This document shows, piece by piece, positions 35,118 through 43,876 of a DNA stretch of 64,000 nucleotides. Numbering within the stretch: the stretch's first letter is position 1; every line of letters begins with the position of its first letter. Both the position numbers and the translations under genes were made by a program. Under the pieces are notes generated by a model. It was given only the letters and a program-made list of their open reading frames with translations, was not told the origin of the DNA and ran no database searches. This DNA comes from Acidobacteriaceae bacterium (GTDB lineage: Bacteria > Acidobacteriota > Terriglobia > Terriglobales > Acidobacteriaceae): NCBI GenBank assembly GCA_035944135.1, contig DASZBM010000010.1, positions 806,001 through 870,000 on the forward strand, in the 5' to 3' direction.

Positions 35118-35465
35118 CTAGTAGCCGATGCGGGAGTGGCGGACCCAGAAGTAGGCGATGAAGGCGAGTACAGCGGCGATGGCGAGGATGTAGTAGACCC
35201 AGCGCTCGCCGCGGCGGTCGCACATGGTGTTGGTTTCGGGGTCGTGGGGATCGTAGCTGATGCAGAACGTGGAGCCGACCTCCCAGGGGCGCGAGCATTC
35301 GAATTCGCCGGTGTAGTGGCGGCCCGAGACCTCGTACCGGAAGGTGATGGAGTACTCCTGACCGACGTGCCCGCCGGCGGCGGCGATATTGCAGTGGTGC
35401 TGGGTCGAGGACTCGACGGTGGCTTCGGTCTGGGGCCAGGTTGCCGTTTTGGTGAGTGTGGCCAT
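35118..35465 (-). CDS. DUF3592-like membrane protein
   Basis: 115 aa from MATLTKT, with GGGAG eight bases upstream. Core: WPQTEATVESSTQHH, YSITFRYEVSGRHYTGEF, and STFCISYDPHDPETN. A C-terminal helix (WVYYILAIAAVLAFIAYFW) anchors it. Fourth member of this family in the window. Its stop abuts that of the convergent TonB receptor gene. Confidence 0.7.
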   Translation of the reverse strand: MATLTKTATWPQTEATVESSTQHHCNIAAAGGHVGQEYSITFRYEVSGRHYTGEFECSRPWEVGSTFCISYDPHDPETNTMCDRRGERWVYYILAIAAVLAFIAYFWVRHSRIGY

Positions 35466-35544
35466 GATGCATCTCCCGCGCGGGACAGTATGACATTGGC
35501 ATGCTATCCTTCGCGAGTTTTCTAGTGTTTGTGGAGCGGGGTGC

Positions 35545-37266
35545 ATGGCTGGAGGCGTTAAGGCAGGGAACCGGCTGGAGTCGCGGCTGGATACGAAGTC
35601 GGCGAAGTTTGAGAGGAATCGGGAGGCGACGCTTCGGCTGCTCGAGGAGGTTCGGGCTGAGGAGGCGCGGATTCGCGAGGGTGGCGGGGCGAAGGCGGTT
35701 GACGCTCAGCATAAGAAGGGGCGGCTGACGGCGCGGGAAAGATTGGGGTTATTGCTGGATCAGGGCTCGGAATGGACTGAGCTGGGGCTGTGGGCGGCGT
35801 ATGGGATGTACGGCGAGTGGGGTGGGGCTCCAGGCGCAGGGGCAGTGGCCGGGCTGGGGCGAGTAGGCGGCAAATTGTGCCTGATTATCGCGAATGACGC
35901 GACGGTGAAGGCGGGTGCGTTCTTCCCGATGACGGCGAAGAAGGTGATTCGGGCGCAGACGATTGCGCTGGAGAACCGAATTCCGACGCTGTACCTGGTG
36001 GATTCGTCTGGCGTGTTTCTGCCGTTGCAGGAGGATGTGTTTCCGGACCAGGACGACTTCGGACGGGTGTTTCGCAATAACGCTGTGATGAGCTCGCTGG
36101 GCGTGCCGCAGATTACCGCCATCATGGGAATGTGCGTAGCGGGAGGAGCGTACCTGCCGGTGATGACGGACACGGTGCTGATGACGGAGGGCTCGGGGCT
36201 GTTTCTGGCGGGGCCGGCGCTGGTGCAGGCGGCGATCGGGCAAAAGACCCCGGCGGAGGAGTTGGGCGGTGCAGCGATGCATGCGGAGGTGTCGGGGACG
36301 GTTGATTTCAAGGAGAAGGATGATGAGAGCTGTATCGAGAGGTTGAGGAGTCTGGTGGGGAAGATTGGCTCGAAGGCGGCGGGTGAGGTGTTTTCGAGGG
36401 TCGAGTTTGATACGGAGCGGGACAAGCCGCTGTATGGACAGGAGGATTTGTATGGGTTGATGGATCCGACTGTTGGTGCGAGCAATGCGTATGACGTTCG
36501 CGATGTGATTGCGCGGCTGGTGGACCGCAGCGAGTTCGATGAGTACAAGGCGGAGTTTGGGCGCACGGTGGTGTGCGGGTATGCGCGGATTGGCGGGCGC
36601 GCGGTGGGGATTGTCGCGAATCAGAAGATGCATCAGCAGATGACGGTCGCGATGGGGCCGCAGCAGGGAGAGAAGCGCACGGAGTTTGGCGGCGTGATCT
36701 ACACCGAGAGTGCGCAGAAGGCGGCGCGATTCATTATGGACTGCAATCAGCAGCTGGTGCCGCTGGTGTTTCTGCATGATGTGAACGGGTTCATGGTCGG
36801 CAAGGATGCGGAGTGGTCGGGGATCATTCGCGCGGGCGCGAAGATGGTGACTGCGGTGTCGACGAGTGTGGTGCCGAAGATCACGGTGATCATCGGCGGC
36901 AGCTTTGGTGCGGGCCACTATGCGATGTGTGGGAAGGCGTATGACCCGCGGTTTGTGTTTGCGTGGCCGACGGCGCGATATGCGGTGATGAGTGGGGCTT
37001 CGGCGGCGAATACGCTGGTGGAAGTGCGCGTGAAGCAGATGGAGCGCGGCGGGAAGCATCTGTCTGATGACGAGAAGAAGGCGATCTACGAGGAGATCAA
37101 GGCGACGTATGATGCGCAGGCCGATCCGCGGTATGGAGCGGCCCGGTTGTGGGTGGATGCGATCATCGATCCTGCGAAGACGCGCGAGGTGCTGATGACG
37201 GCCCTGGAGGCGTGTGCGCTGAATCCGGAGGTGAAGAGGTTTAATCCGGGGGTGATCCAGACGTGA
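35545..37266 (+). CDS. mccB: Acyl-CoA carboxylase carboxyltransferase, methylcrotonyl-CoA carboxylase beta type
   Basis: 573 aa. The crotonase-like carboxyltransferase pattern is complete: VDSSGVFLPLQEDVFPDQ, MGMCVAGGAYLPVM, and in the second half VNGFMVGKDAEWSGI and GGSFGAGHYAMCG. The FLPLQ..VFPD..FGR context is typical of the 3-methylcrotonyl-CoA enzyme rather than propionyl-CoA carboxylase. It transfers CO2 from biotin to methylcrotonyl-CoA in leucine breakdown. HMG-CoA lyase and an enoyl-CoA hydratase follow, supporting this. The biotin-carboxylase alpha subunit is not in the window. Confidence 0.87.
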   Translation: MAGGVKAGNRLESRLDTKSAKFERNREATLRLLEEVRAEEARIREGGGAKAVDAQHKKGRLTARERLGLLLDQGSEWTELGLWAAYGMYGEWGGAPGAGAVAGLGRVGGKLCLIIANDATVKAGAFFPMTAKKVIRAQTIALENRIPTLYLVDSSGVFLPLQEDVFPDQDDFGRVFRNNAVMSSLGVPQITAIMGMCVAGGAYLPVMTDTVLMTEGSGLFLAGPALVQAAIGQKTPAEELGGAAMHAEVSGTVDFKEKDDESCIERLRSLVGKIGSKAAGEVFSRVEFDTERDKPLYGQEDLYGLMDPTVGASNAYDVRDVIARLVDRSEFDEYKAEFGRTVVCGYARIGGRAVGIVANQKMHQQMTVAMGPQQGEKRTEFGGVIYTESAQKAARFIMDCNQQLVPLVFLHDVNGFMVGKDAEWSGIIRAGAKMVTAVSTSVVPKITVIIGGSFGAGHYAMCGKAYDPRFVFAWPTARYAVMSGASAANTLVEVRVKQMERGGKHLSDDEKKAIYEEIKATYDAQADPRYGAARLWVDAIIDPAKTREVLMTALEACALNPEVKRFNPGVIQT

Positions 37267-37634
37267 TCTCCCGAAGAACAATCATCTGGTTTGGATTATT
37301 GCTTCTCACGACGCTCGCCCTAGTTGGCGTGCAATGGGCATGGGCTCGACCGTGTCGAGAATGGAAGGCTGCGCATCCCGATGTCCGTGCTGCATACGAC
37401 GATACAGCTGGTTGGCGCGAGCCCGACGGCACTTTTGTAGCAGCAATCAATCCATGCACAACTTGGCTTTGGCAGAGCCAGCCATTACCGATAAAGCTTG
37501 GCGCTCTTGGGTGGTTGGTTTCGCTGATAGGTTTTTTGCGGAGCTTTATCCTTGACATCATCCGCTACTGGCGCGGCAGACGTCACACCACTGGTCTTGG
37601 TGACTTCATAGAGCAACAACCTCGGAAGCTGTAG
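37263..37634 (+). CDS. Hypothetical membrane protein
   Basis: 123 aa from a GTG that overlaps the mccB stop by four bases (GTGA). One N-terminal helix (TIIWFGLLLLTTLALVGV) and one central helix (LPIKLGALGWLVSLIGFLRSF) flank a ~55-residue loop with two cysteines. No recognised family. Base composition is visibly more AT-rich than mccB, suggesting a later arrival inside the leucine operon. Confidence 0.55.
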   Translation: MISRRTIIWFGLLLLTTLALVGVQWAWARPCREWKAAHPDVRAAYDDTAGWREPDGTFVAAINPCTTWLWQSQPLPIKLGALGWLVSLIGFLRSFILDIIRYWRGRRHTTGLGDFIEQQPRKL

Positions 37635-37761
37635 GTCAGATGTTGTCGCGGATGCGTTGGAGTATTGTGAGTGGCGTTGTAATGTTGTGCGTGAGTGTGT
37701 GGGCTTTCGGGCGCAGTAGAAAGAGACCAATGGATTAAGAGATCAAGCTGGTGACCCAGAC

Positions 37762-38214
37762 GTGAATTTAGCTCGATTAATCACGATAGTGGCGCTGGGC
37801 ATTTTCCTGGTTGTGGGCTCGGTTCCGTATGCGACGATTACGGCACCCGACTGGACACTGAATGTGGTTGATCCTTCCGGAGCTCCGATCAGGGGTGCGC
37901 TGGTTCGCGAGATTTATCGGAATTATTCGGCGGATTCGGAGGATCACATCGTTGACGAGGAATCCGATAATTATGGCCGAGCGCATTTCGCCAGCCTGAC
38001 GACGAGCGCTTCGTGGATCCGGCGGATTATCGGAACGCTCTCTTCCGACACTCCTTTTGTTTCAACAGGTCCTAAGGCGTATGTGGTGGTGTTTCTCGGC
38101 AGGGAATCGAATATGGCGATTCTTCAGGGCGGCAACCCTATCTGGGAGGGCTCGCCGGAAAGCGTCAAGTCAACGGTGGTGCTGGTTCCGTTAGACTCCA
38201 GTGGCGGCCAGTAA
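37762..38214 (+). CDS. Exported or membrane-anchored hypothetical protein
   Basis: 150 aa from a GTG. An N-terminal helix (LITIVALGIFLVVGSVPYA) precedes a beta-sandwich-like part (WTLNVVDPSGAPIRGALV resembles a carboxypeptidase-regulatory entry strand). No family name can be given. The 15 bases around its start repeat the last codons of mccB almost exactly (GTGACCCAGACGTGA against GTGATCCAGACGTGA at 37252-37266). Like its neighbour it is less GC-rich than the flanking catabolic genes. Confidence 0.5.
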   Translation: MNLARLITIVALGIFLVVGSVPYATITAPDWTLNVVDPSGAPIRGALVREIYRNYSADSEDHIVDEESDNYGRAHFASLTTSASWIRRIIGTLSSDTPFVSTGPKAYVVVFLGRESNMAILQGGNPIWEGSPESVKSTVVLVPLDSSGGQ

Positions 38215-38262
38215 ACGGGGCCGAACTTTCACGAGCCTGAATTCGGGAGCGAGGAGCTTTCA

Positions 38263-39126
38263 TTGGTAAAGATTGTCGAGTGTCCGCGGGATGCGTGGCA
38301 GGGTCTCCCGAAGATGATTCCTGCGGAGGTTAAGGCAGAGTATCTGCGGACGCTGATCGCGGCGGGATTTCGGGAGATCGACGCGGTGAGTTTCGTAAGC
38401 GAGAAGGCCGTGCCGCAGATGGCGGATTCGGAGGCCGTTCTGGAGCTGGTGGACCCGCCGGAGGATGTGGAGATCATCGGGATCGTGGTGAATGCGAAGG
38501 GGGCGGAGCGCGCGGTGAAGACGCGGCGCGTGACGACGCTGGGCTTTCCGTATTCGATCTCTCCGGCGTTTCTGGAGCGCAATCAGCGGCAGTCGCCGGA
38601 GGACGCGCTGGATCAGTTGGAGCAGATTGGCGAAATTGCGTACAAGGCGGGGCTGGATGTGGTGGCCTACCTGTCGATGGCGTTCGGGAATCCATACGGC
38701 GATAGTTGGGATATCGATGAGGTGGTCAGCGCGGTGGATCTGCTGGTCGACGCGGGAGTGGCGGAGGTATCGCTGGCGGATACGGCAGGTGTAGCGAGCG
38801 CAGAGTTGATTCGGGATGTGATGCGGCTGGTGCTGGATGTGCATGACGGGCTGGAGGTGGGCGTGCACATGCACACCAGGCCGGATGAGGCGGCAGAAAA
38901 AGTGAGCGCGGCGTTTGAGGCAGGCTGCCGGCGCTTTGACGGCGCGATTGCCGGGCTGGGCGGATGCCCGTTCGCGCAGGATGCGCTGGTCGGGAACCTG
39001 GCGACGGAGGTGCTGCTGGCTACCTTGCGCGATATAGGAGCCGATTTGCCGGAACTGGAGCCGCTGGATGTGCTGGTGCAGCGGAGCGTAGAGATTGGGA
39101 AGCGGTATGGGCAGGCGGTGCAGTAA
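38263..39126 (+). CDS. mvaB: Hydroxymethylglutaryl-CoA lyase
   Basis: 287 aa from a TTG start, supported by GAGGAG six bases upstream and by family-correct residues at once (VKIVECPRDAWQ). The TIM-barrel motifs include FVSEKAVPQMAD, HMHTRPDEA, and the cysteine signature AIAGLGGCPFAQDA. It splits HMG-CoA into acetoacetate and acetyl-CoA, the last step of leucine catabolism. Related carboxylase-type lyases are possible, but the mccB neighbour supports this role. Confidence 0.88.
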   Translation: MVKIVECPRDAWQGLPKMIPAEVKAEYLRTLIAAGFREIDAVSFVSEKAVPQMADSEAVLELVDPPEDVEIIGIVVNAKGAERAVKTRRVTTLGFPYSISPAFLERNQRQSPEDALDQLEQIGEIAYKAGLDVVAYLSMAFGNPYGDSWDIDEVVSAVDLLVDAGVAEVSLADTAGVASAELIRDVMRLVLDVHDGLEVGVHMHTRPDEAAEKVSAAFEAGCRRFDGAIAGLGGCPFAQDALVGNLATEVLLATLRDIGADLPELEPLDVLVQRSVEIGKRYGQAVQ

Positions 39127-39171
39127 GGCAGTGAATATTGAGTAGTGAATAGTGAATAAGGCAAAGGCCAT

Positions 39172-39951
39172 ATGAGTTTGGTGAGGGTGGAAGATGAGGA
39201 TGGGGTTCGGACGATTACGCTGAATCGTCCCGAGAAGCGGAATGCGTTGACGCCGGAGCTGCAGGAAGAGCTGATTGCGTCGATTGAGGCGGCGGAGGAT
39301 GCGGGCGCACGTGTCGTCGTGCTCGCGGGCGAGGGTGAGGCGTTCTGCGCGGGACTGGATCTGGGTGTCCTGCGGGAGATGGCCGGGAGGAGCGCGGAAG
39401 AGCACCGAGCTGAAGCTGTGCGCGTCACTCGGATGTTTCGAGCGGTCTGGGAGTGCGATCTGCCAACCATTGCAGTGGTGCAGGGGCCGGCGATCGCCGG
39501 TGGAACCGGACTGGCGACGATGTGCGACTTCACGCTGGCGGGGCCGGAGGCGCGCTTCGGCTACACGGAGGTGCGGATTGGTTTTGTGCCGGCGCTGGTG
39601 AGCGCATACCTGTCACTGCAGGTGGGGGCGAAGGTCATGCGGGAGCTGCTGCTGAGCGCGCGGATATTCGATGCGCAGGAGGCCTATCGGCTGGGGCTGG
39701 TGACGGAGGTTGTGCCGCGAGAGAGGCTACGGGCAAGGGCGGCGGAACTGGCGATGGAACTGATGCGGAACTCGCCGGAGAGCATGCGGGCGACGAAGCG
39801 GCTGTTGCGGAGGCAACAGCGCGACTGGATGGGCACGGCGCTGGAACTGGCGATGGAAGCGAACGCGGAAGGCAGGCAAACGGCGGATTTTCGCGAGGGC
39901 GTGGCGTCGTTCCTCGAGAAGCGGAAGCCGGTGTGGACGATCAGCCGATAG
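39172..39951 (+). CDS. Enoyl-CoA hydratase/isomerase family, candidate methylglutaconyl-CoA hydratase
   Basis: 259 aa. Crotonase features: LNRPEKRNALTPEL, the oxyanion-hole segment GEGEAFCAGLDL and QGPAIAGGTGLATMCDF, then FGYTEVRIGFVPA with the catalytic Glu position. Between MCC and HMG-CoA lyase the leucine pathway needs exactly this step (methylglutaconyl-CoA to HMG-CoA), and the gene follows mvaB by 45 bases. The specific substrate is inferred from context only. Confidence 0.85.
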   Translation: MSLVRVEDEDGVRTITLNRPEKRNALTPELQEELIASIEAAEDAGARVVVLAGEGEAFCAGLDLGVLREMAGRSAEEHRAEAVRVTRMFRAVWECDLPTIAVVQGPAIAGGTGLATMCDFTLAGPEARFGYTEVRIGFVPALVSAYLSLQVGAKVMRELLLSARIFDAQEAYRLGLVTEVVPRERLRARAAELAMELMRNSPESMRATKRLLRRQQRDWMGTALELAMEANAEGRQTADFREGVASFLEKRKPVWTISR

Positions 39952-40014
39952 CAGGGGAATCGAGTGTGGGGCGTGCCTTCGTCTGAGGTGGCGAGGCGCT
40001 GGTAAGCTGCTCGA

Positions 40015-41055
40015 ATGAAGCTCGTGTGTGCGGCGGTGATGGTTGCGATGGTGGGATGTGCGGGCGCCCAGCAGATGCCGGCCGGCTCGGAGATGCATGG
40101 TGGAGGAGCGGCGTTTCTGACGCTCACGCCCGAGCGAGCAATTGAGGTTGGAGAAGAGGACATGCAGCGCTTCTACGAGGGCGATGACGTCGCGCTGTGG
40201 ACGCAGATGTCCGCGGCGATGCAGTCCGCGGTGAAGGACCAAAGTGTGCTCAAGGCGTTCACGGAGCACATGGCGAAATACTTCGGCAAGGAAACGAAGG
40301 TGATCCACCAGAGTGCGGTCCCGCTGCCGCCGGCGGCGATGCAATATCGCCGGATTGTGATGTATAAGGACGCGGATTACCCGATGGTGGTCAGCTTCAC
40401 GTTCAGCGGCAGCGGAACGATTGAGGAGTTTCACATCAAGGAGGAGCCAAAGGCGGCGGACACGAAGTATCTGAAGTACCGCGACAAGACAAAGGTGGAG
40501 TTCCCGCTGAAGGGCGAGTGGATGATCTACGAGGGCGGGCCGATGGTATCGGAGAACGAGCATGCGACGACCACAAACGAGCGCTTTGCGTACGAGATGG
40601 TGATGCTGAACGGTGGCCAGCTGTTCTCGCACGATGGAATGACGAATGAAGAGTGGTTTGCGTACGGGCAGCCGGTGCTTGCGGATGCGAATGGAACCGT
40701 GATCGCGGTCGTGGATGATTGCGCGGACAGCTTGCCGTACCATCCGAACGCGGAGATGAAGCACGGCAACGTCGTGGTCATCGGCCATGGTGATGGCGAG
40801 TTCAGCGTGTACTCGCATTTGAAGCATGAAAGCGTGACCGTGAAGCAGGGAGACCAGGTGAAACTGGACGAGAAGATTGCGGAGGTGGGCAACAGCGGCG
40901 ATTCGCAATTTGCGCGGCTGGAGTACAACCTGCAAACGAGTGCGGATCTGAATAATACTGAAGGGCTGCCGGCTGCCTTCGCACACCTGAAGGTGATCGG
41001 CAAACACCGGAAGAACGCTGAGCTTGTGCGCGGCGATGTGGTGGACAGTCGATGA
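40015..41055 (+). CDS. M23-like (LytM fold) exported protein with lost active site
   Basis: 346 aa. Signal peptide or lipoprotein-like start (AAVMVAMVGCAGAQ), a DUF3887-like helical domain at ~45-100, then an M23/LytM-type beta domain at ~215-330: NVVVIGHGDGEFSVYSHLKH, VKQGDQVKLDEKIAEVGNSG. Active M23 enzymes end this domain in a P-H-L-H-F-type strand; here it reads SQFARLEYNL, so the zinc-binding HxH is missing, and the first HxxxD is not seen either. It is probably a regulator or wall-binding protein rather than a peptidase. It overlaps the thioesterase gene by four bases. Confidence 0.75.
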   Translation: MKLVCAAVMVAMVGCAGAQQMPAGSEMHGGGAAFLTLTPERAIEVGEEDMQRFYEGDDVALWTQMSAAMQSAVKDQSVLKAFTEHMAKYFGKETKVIHQSAVPLPPAAMQYRRIVMYKDADYPMVVSFTFSGSGTIEEFHIKEEPKAADTKYLKYRDKTKVEFPLKGEWMIYEGGPMVSENEHATTTNERFAYEMVMLNGGQLFSHDGMTNEEWFAYGQPVLADANGTVIAVVDDCADSLPYHPNAEMKHGNVVVIGHGDGEFSVYSHLKHESVTVKQGDQVKLDEKIAEVGNSGDSQFARLEYNLQTSADLNNTEGLPAAFAHLKVIGKHRKNAELVRGDVVDSR

Positions 41056-41489
41056 CGGCAGAGACACGGGTGCGCGTGCGATACGCAGAGACCGACCAGA
41101 TGGGCGTGGTTTATTACGCGAATTATCTGGTGTGGTTCGAGGTGGGAAGGGTGGAGTTCATTCGGCAGATGGGCCTGGATTATCGCTCCATGGAAAAGGA
41201 AGAGAATGCAATGATCGCCGTGGTGGAGGCGACGGCGCGGTACAAGGCACCCGCCCGGTATGACGATGAGCTGATTGTGCGGACGACGCTGGCGGGTGTG
41301 CGTGGATCGATTGTGCGCTTCAGGTATGCTGTGGTGCGCGCGGCCGACGAGCAGTTGCTGTGCGAGGGAGAGACGGTTCACCTGGTGGTTGGGCCCGATA
41401 TGAAGAAGCGCGATATGCCGGAGCGGTATGCGAAGGAATTTCAGGGGCTGCTGGATAGATCGGCCATAAATAAGGAGAGCAAGGAGTAA
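41052..41489 (+). CDS. Acyl-CoA thioesterase, YbgC/FadM type (hot-dog fold)
   Basis: 145 aa. The hot-dog signature RYAETDQMGVVYYANYL contains the catalytic Asp15, followed by WFEVGRVEFIRQMGLDY and AVVEATARYKAPARYDDEL. It hydrolyses acyl-CoA esters; in E. coli YbgC is tied to the Tol-Pal envelope complex, but no tol genes are here. Start overlaps the upstream stop; the SDR gene follows by six bases, giving a three-gene operon. Confidence 0.9.
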   Translation: MTAETRVRVRYAETDQMGVVYYANYLVWFEVGRVEFIRQMGLDYRSMEKEENAMIAVVEATARYKAPARYDDELIVRTTLAGVRGSIVRFRYAVVRAADEQLLCEGETVHLVVGPDMKKRDMPERYAKEFQGLLDRSAINKESKE

Positions 41490-41495
41490 GGCACG

Positions 41496-42236
41496 ATGGA
41501 CGACATGGGTGTGGTGCTGATCAGCGGAGCGAACAAGGGGCTGGGGTTCGAGACGGCGCGGCAGCTCGGCAAGATGGGCTACAAGATTCTGCTGTGCGCG
41601 CGCGACGTAGAGAAAGGAAAGGCAGCGGCGGAAAAGCTGCGCGGCGAGGGCCTGGATGTCATCGCGGTGAAGCTCGACGTGAACTCACAGGCTGACATCG
41701 ATGGCGTGGCGCGGCTGATCGATGAGGAGTTCGGCGGCGTGCTGGATGTGCTGGTGAACAACGCCGGCCAGATGGTGGAGAAGAGCTGGACGAACAACAT
41801 CACAAGTGAGATGAAGGTCGAGGACATCCGCTCGACCTACGAGACGAATGTGCTGGCGCCGTTCGCGTTGACGAAGGCGCTGCTGCCGGCGCTGAAGCGA
41901 TCGAAGGCGGGGCGCATTGTGAATGTGTCGAGCATTCTGGGATCAGTGACCCTGCAGGGGACAAAGGGGTCACCGATCTATACGACGAAGTTGTTCGCCT
42001 ATAACTCGTCCAAGGCGGCGCTGAACATGCTGACGATTCATCTGGCGCACGAGCTGCGCGGGACGAAGATCAAGGTGAATTCGGCGCACCCTGGATGGGC
42101 GAAGACGGATATGGGAGGGAGCGCGGCTACGCTGAGCGTTGAGGATGGGGCGAAGACGATCGTAGAGTTAGCGACGCTGCCGGAAGATGGGCCGACCGGA
42201 GGGTACTTCCATGGGTCGGAGATGATTCCGTGGTGA
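41496..42236 (+). CDS. Short-chain dehydrogenase/reductase
   Basis: 246 aa. The NAD(P)-binding SGANKGLG is at 10-17, NNAG at 88-91, the catalytic Ser in IVNVSSILGS (~145), and Tyr169/Lys173 in YNSSK. This is the classical SDR set. ARD at 35-37 after the second strand favours NADP(H). It resembles carbonyl-reductase-like members, but the substrate cannot be read. Third gene of the M23-like/YbgC/SDR operon. Confidence 0.9.
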   Translation: MDDMGVVLISGANKGLGFETARQLGKMGYKILLCARDVEKGKAAAEKLRGEGLDVIAVKLDVNSQADIDGVARLIDEEFGGVLDVLVNNAGQMVEKSWTNNITSEMKVEDIRSTYETNVLAPFALTKALLPALKRSKAGRIVNVSSILGSVTLQGTKGSPIYTTKLFAYNSSKAALNMLTIHLAHELRGTKIKVNSAHPGWAKTDMGGSAATLSVEDGAKTIVELATLPEDGPTGGYFHGSEMIPW

Positions 42237-42301
42237 GGGATCAAAGTTAGGGAGTTAGGAGTCAGGGAGTTAGGTAAGGAAGGTCCATTGGTGATTTGAT
42301 T

Positions 42302-42985
42302 ATGAAGAGCAACCGGTCGAGTTTGCTCCAAACCGTTTTTGGCACATGGCTGGCGACTCTACTCTGTCTTCTTATTGCTCATTATGTGGCTCCCCATGAC
42401 GCGTGGGCCGCTATGTTTTCTCGTCCGGTATTTCTACTGATCGTTCCCATTGTCGTGGGGTGCATCCCGATCCTTGCTGCGAAATCGATGCCGGGAAAGA
42501 ACGGACATTACAAGGAAGGAGACCTTGATACAGAGCAGAGGCGAAGAAAAATAGATGGTAAAACCGTCTGGAAGATGGCGGTCGTATGGCTGGTCTCGTT
42601 GCTGGTTTTTGCCTTCCCACACTATGGGACCCCGATGGCGGCGCTCGATTTCATCTGGCATAATCCACTGTTCCTGATTATTGTTCCGCTCTTGCTCGCA
42701 TGCATTCCGCTGCCAGCCGTTTCATCCAAACTACGCAGATCAGGAATCAGTTATCGACAGATAAGCGACGACAGCCCGTATCTTTTCTGGAAAGGGATCA
42801 TCTCGAGCGTCATCCTTGCAGTGATTCTGGTTCTGTGCCTGATCGGTGTCAACAGCATGAAGGGTGCTGTCGGCAAACTCTCCGTCAACATCGCGATATT
42901 GGTGTTGCTGGTTGGAGACCTCGCGGGCATGTGGAGCATGGTGAAGAGGCTCAGAAGGCGGAGAGACAACTCTCTTGGCGAATAG
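42302..42985 (+). CDS. Polytopic hypothetical membrane protein with internal duplication
   Basis: 227 aa with about six hydrophobic helices. Two halves are related: HYVAPHDAW...RPVFLLIVPIVVGCIPILAAKS and HYGTPMAAL...NPLFLIIVPLLLACIPLPAVSS. A charged cytoplasmic loop (about residues 65-85) separates them, and a third hairpin lies at the C-terminus. No family recognised. A TTG two codons upstream is an alternative start. The GC content is lower than that of its neighbours. Confidence 0.55.
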   Translation: MKSNRSSLLQTVFGTWLATLLCLLIAHYVAPHDAWAAMFSRPVFLLIVPIVVGCIPILAAKSMPGKNGHYKEGDLDTEQRRRKIDGKTVWKMAVVWLVSLLVFAFPHYGTPMAALDFIWHNPLFLIIVPLLLACIPLPAVSSKLRRSGISYRQISDDSPYLFWKGIISSVILAVILVLCLIGVNSMKGAVGKLSVNIAILVLLVGDLAGMWSMVKRLRRRRDNSLGE

Positions 42986-43008
42986 ATATAGGCACCTATT
43001 CAGCGAAA

Positions 43009-43794
43009 CTACTTGCTCTTTCTCGAGCGCTCCCAGGCTTTCGCGTACTTCCAGCTTGTGTAGATGGCGTGATAGAGGTGCAGCAGCAGGCCCTCGCGGC
43101 CGTCGAGGAAACCCAGCCGGAAGATGTAGTTCCAGATGAAGGTGAGCTGCGGGATGAGCCAGACGTTGAAGGCGAAGCTGAGGGAGGAGCGGCTGGTTCG
43201 TTTTTTTGCAATCAGCAGCTCCGCGCCCAATGAGCTGTAACGGTCCATGTGCTCGATGTACGTCGAGAGCGTGGGATAGGCGTGGTGAATGAGGTCGTAG
43301 TCGAGCGTGGCGGAGATGCCGTTGAAGACGATGGTCTCGTGAACGGGACGTTCTTCAAACTGCGGCGTCTGCACGAAGTTGGCGGCGGAGCGGCGAAACA
43401 GGCGCAGCTTGGGATCGGGATAAAAGCCGCCGTGCTTAATCCAACGGCCGAGGAAGAGATTGCGGCGCTTCAGGAAGTAAGCGTCGACCGTTGGTTTGGA
43501 CATCAGCAACGATTGCATCTGGAACTGAAGGTCCGTCGAGAGCTCCTCGTCCGCGTCGAGCGAGAGGATCCAGTCGCCGGTGCACTGTGAGAGAGCGAAG
43601 TTTTTCTGTGCTGCGAAGCCGGTCCAGAGGTGGTCTACAACCCGTGCGCCGTGGTTGCGGGCGATTTCGGCGGTGCGGTCGGTCGAGCCGGAATCGACGA
43701 CAATAATCTCGTCGGCCCACGAGACACTCTCGAGGGTGCGAGCGAGGTTTGCCTCCTCGTTGAGGGTAATGATCGCAACAGAGAGCAGCGGCAT
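43009..43794 (-). CDS. Family 2 glycosyltransferase, WaaE/KdtX-like
   Basis: 261 aa from MPLLSVAI. The GT-A elements are LSVAIITLNEEANLARTL, VDSGSTDRT and the metal motif DAD at 80-82 (ILSLDADEEL), followed by FLGRWIKHGGFYPDPKLRLF. This layout matches beta-1,4-glucosyltransferases of the lipopolysaccharide core (WaaE) and relatives. It transfers a sugar from a nucleotide sugar at the inner face of the membrane. The frame is open far upstream, but that extension has no family features. Confidence 0.87.
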   Translation of the reverse strand: MPLLSVAIITLNEEANLARTLESVSWADEIIVVDSGSTDRTAEIARNHGARVVDHLWTGFAAQKNFALSQCTGDWILSLDADEELSTDLQFQMQSLLMSKPTVDAYFLKRRNLFLGRWIKHGGFYPDPKLRLFRRSAANFVQTPQFEERPVHETIVFNGISATLDYDLIHHAYPTLSTYIEHMDRYSSLGAELLIAKKRTSRSSLSFAFNVWLIPQLTFIWNYIFRLGFLDGREGLLLHLYHAIYTSWKYAKAWERSRKSK

Positions 43795-43876
43795 CTTTGG
43801 GGTGCTCGTGAAGCGATAGTACGTCGGTGCTGTATCTGTAAGCACGGCCGCACTATTAGATTCGCGAAGCAAGGGA

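Noticed and set aside
35749-37281. 510-codon open frame antisense to mccB
   Set aside because: Arg/His-rich translation typical of a shadow of a GC-rich gene; mccB has all carboxyltransferase motifs.
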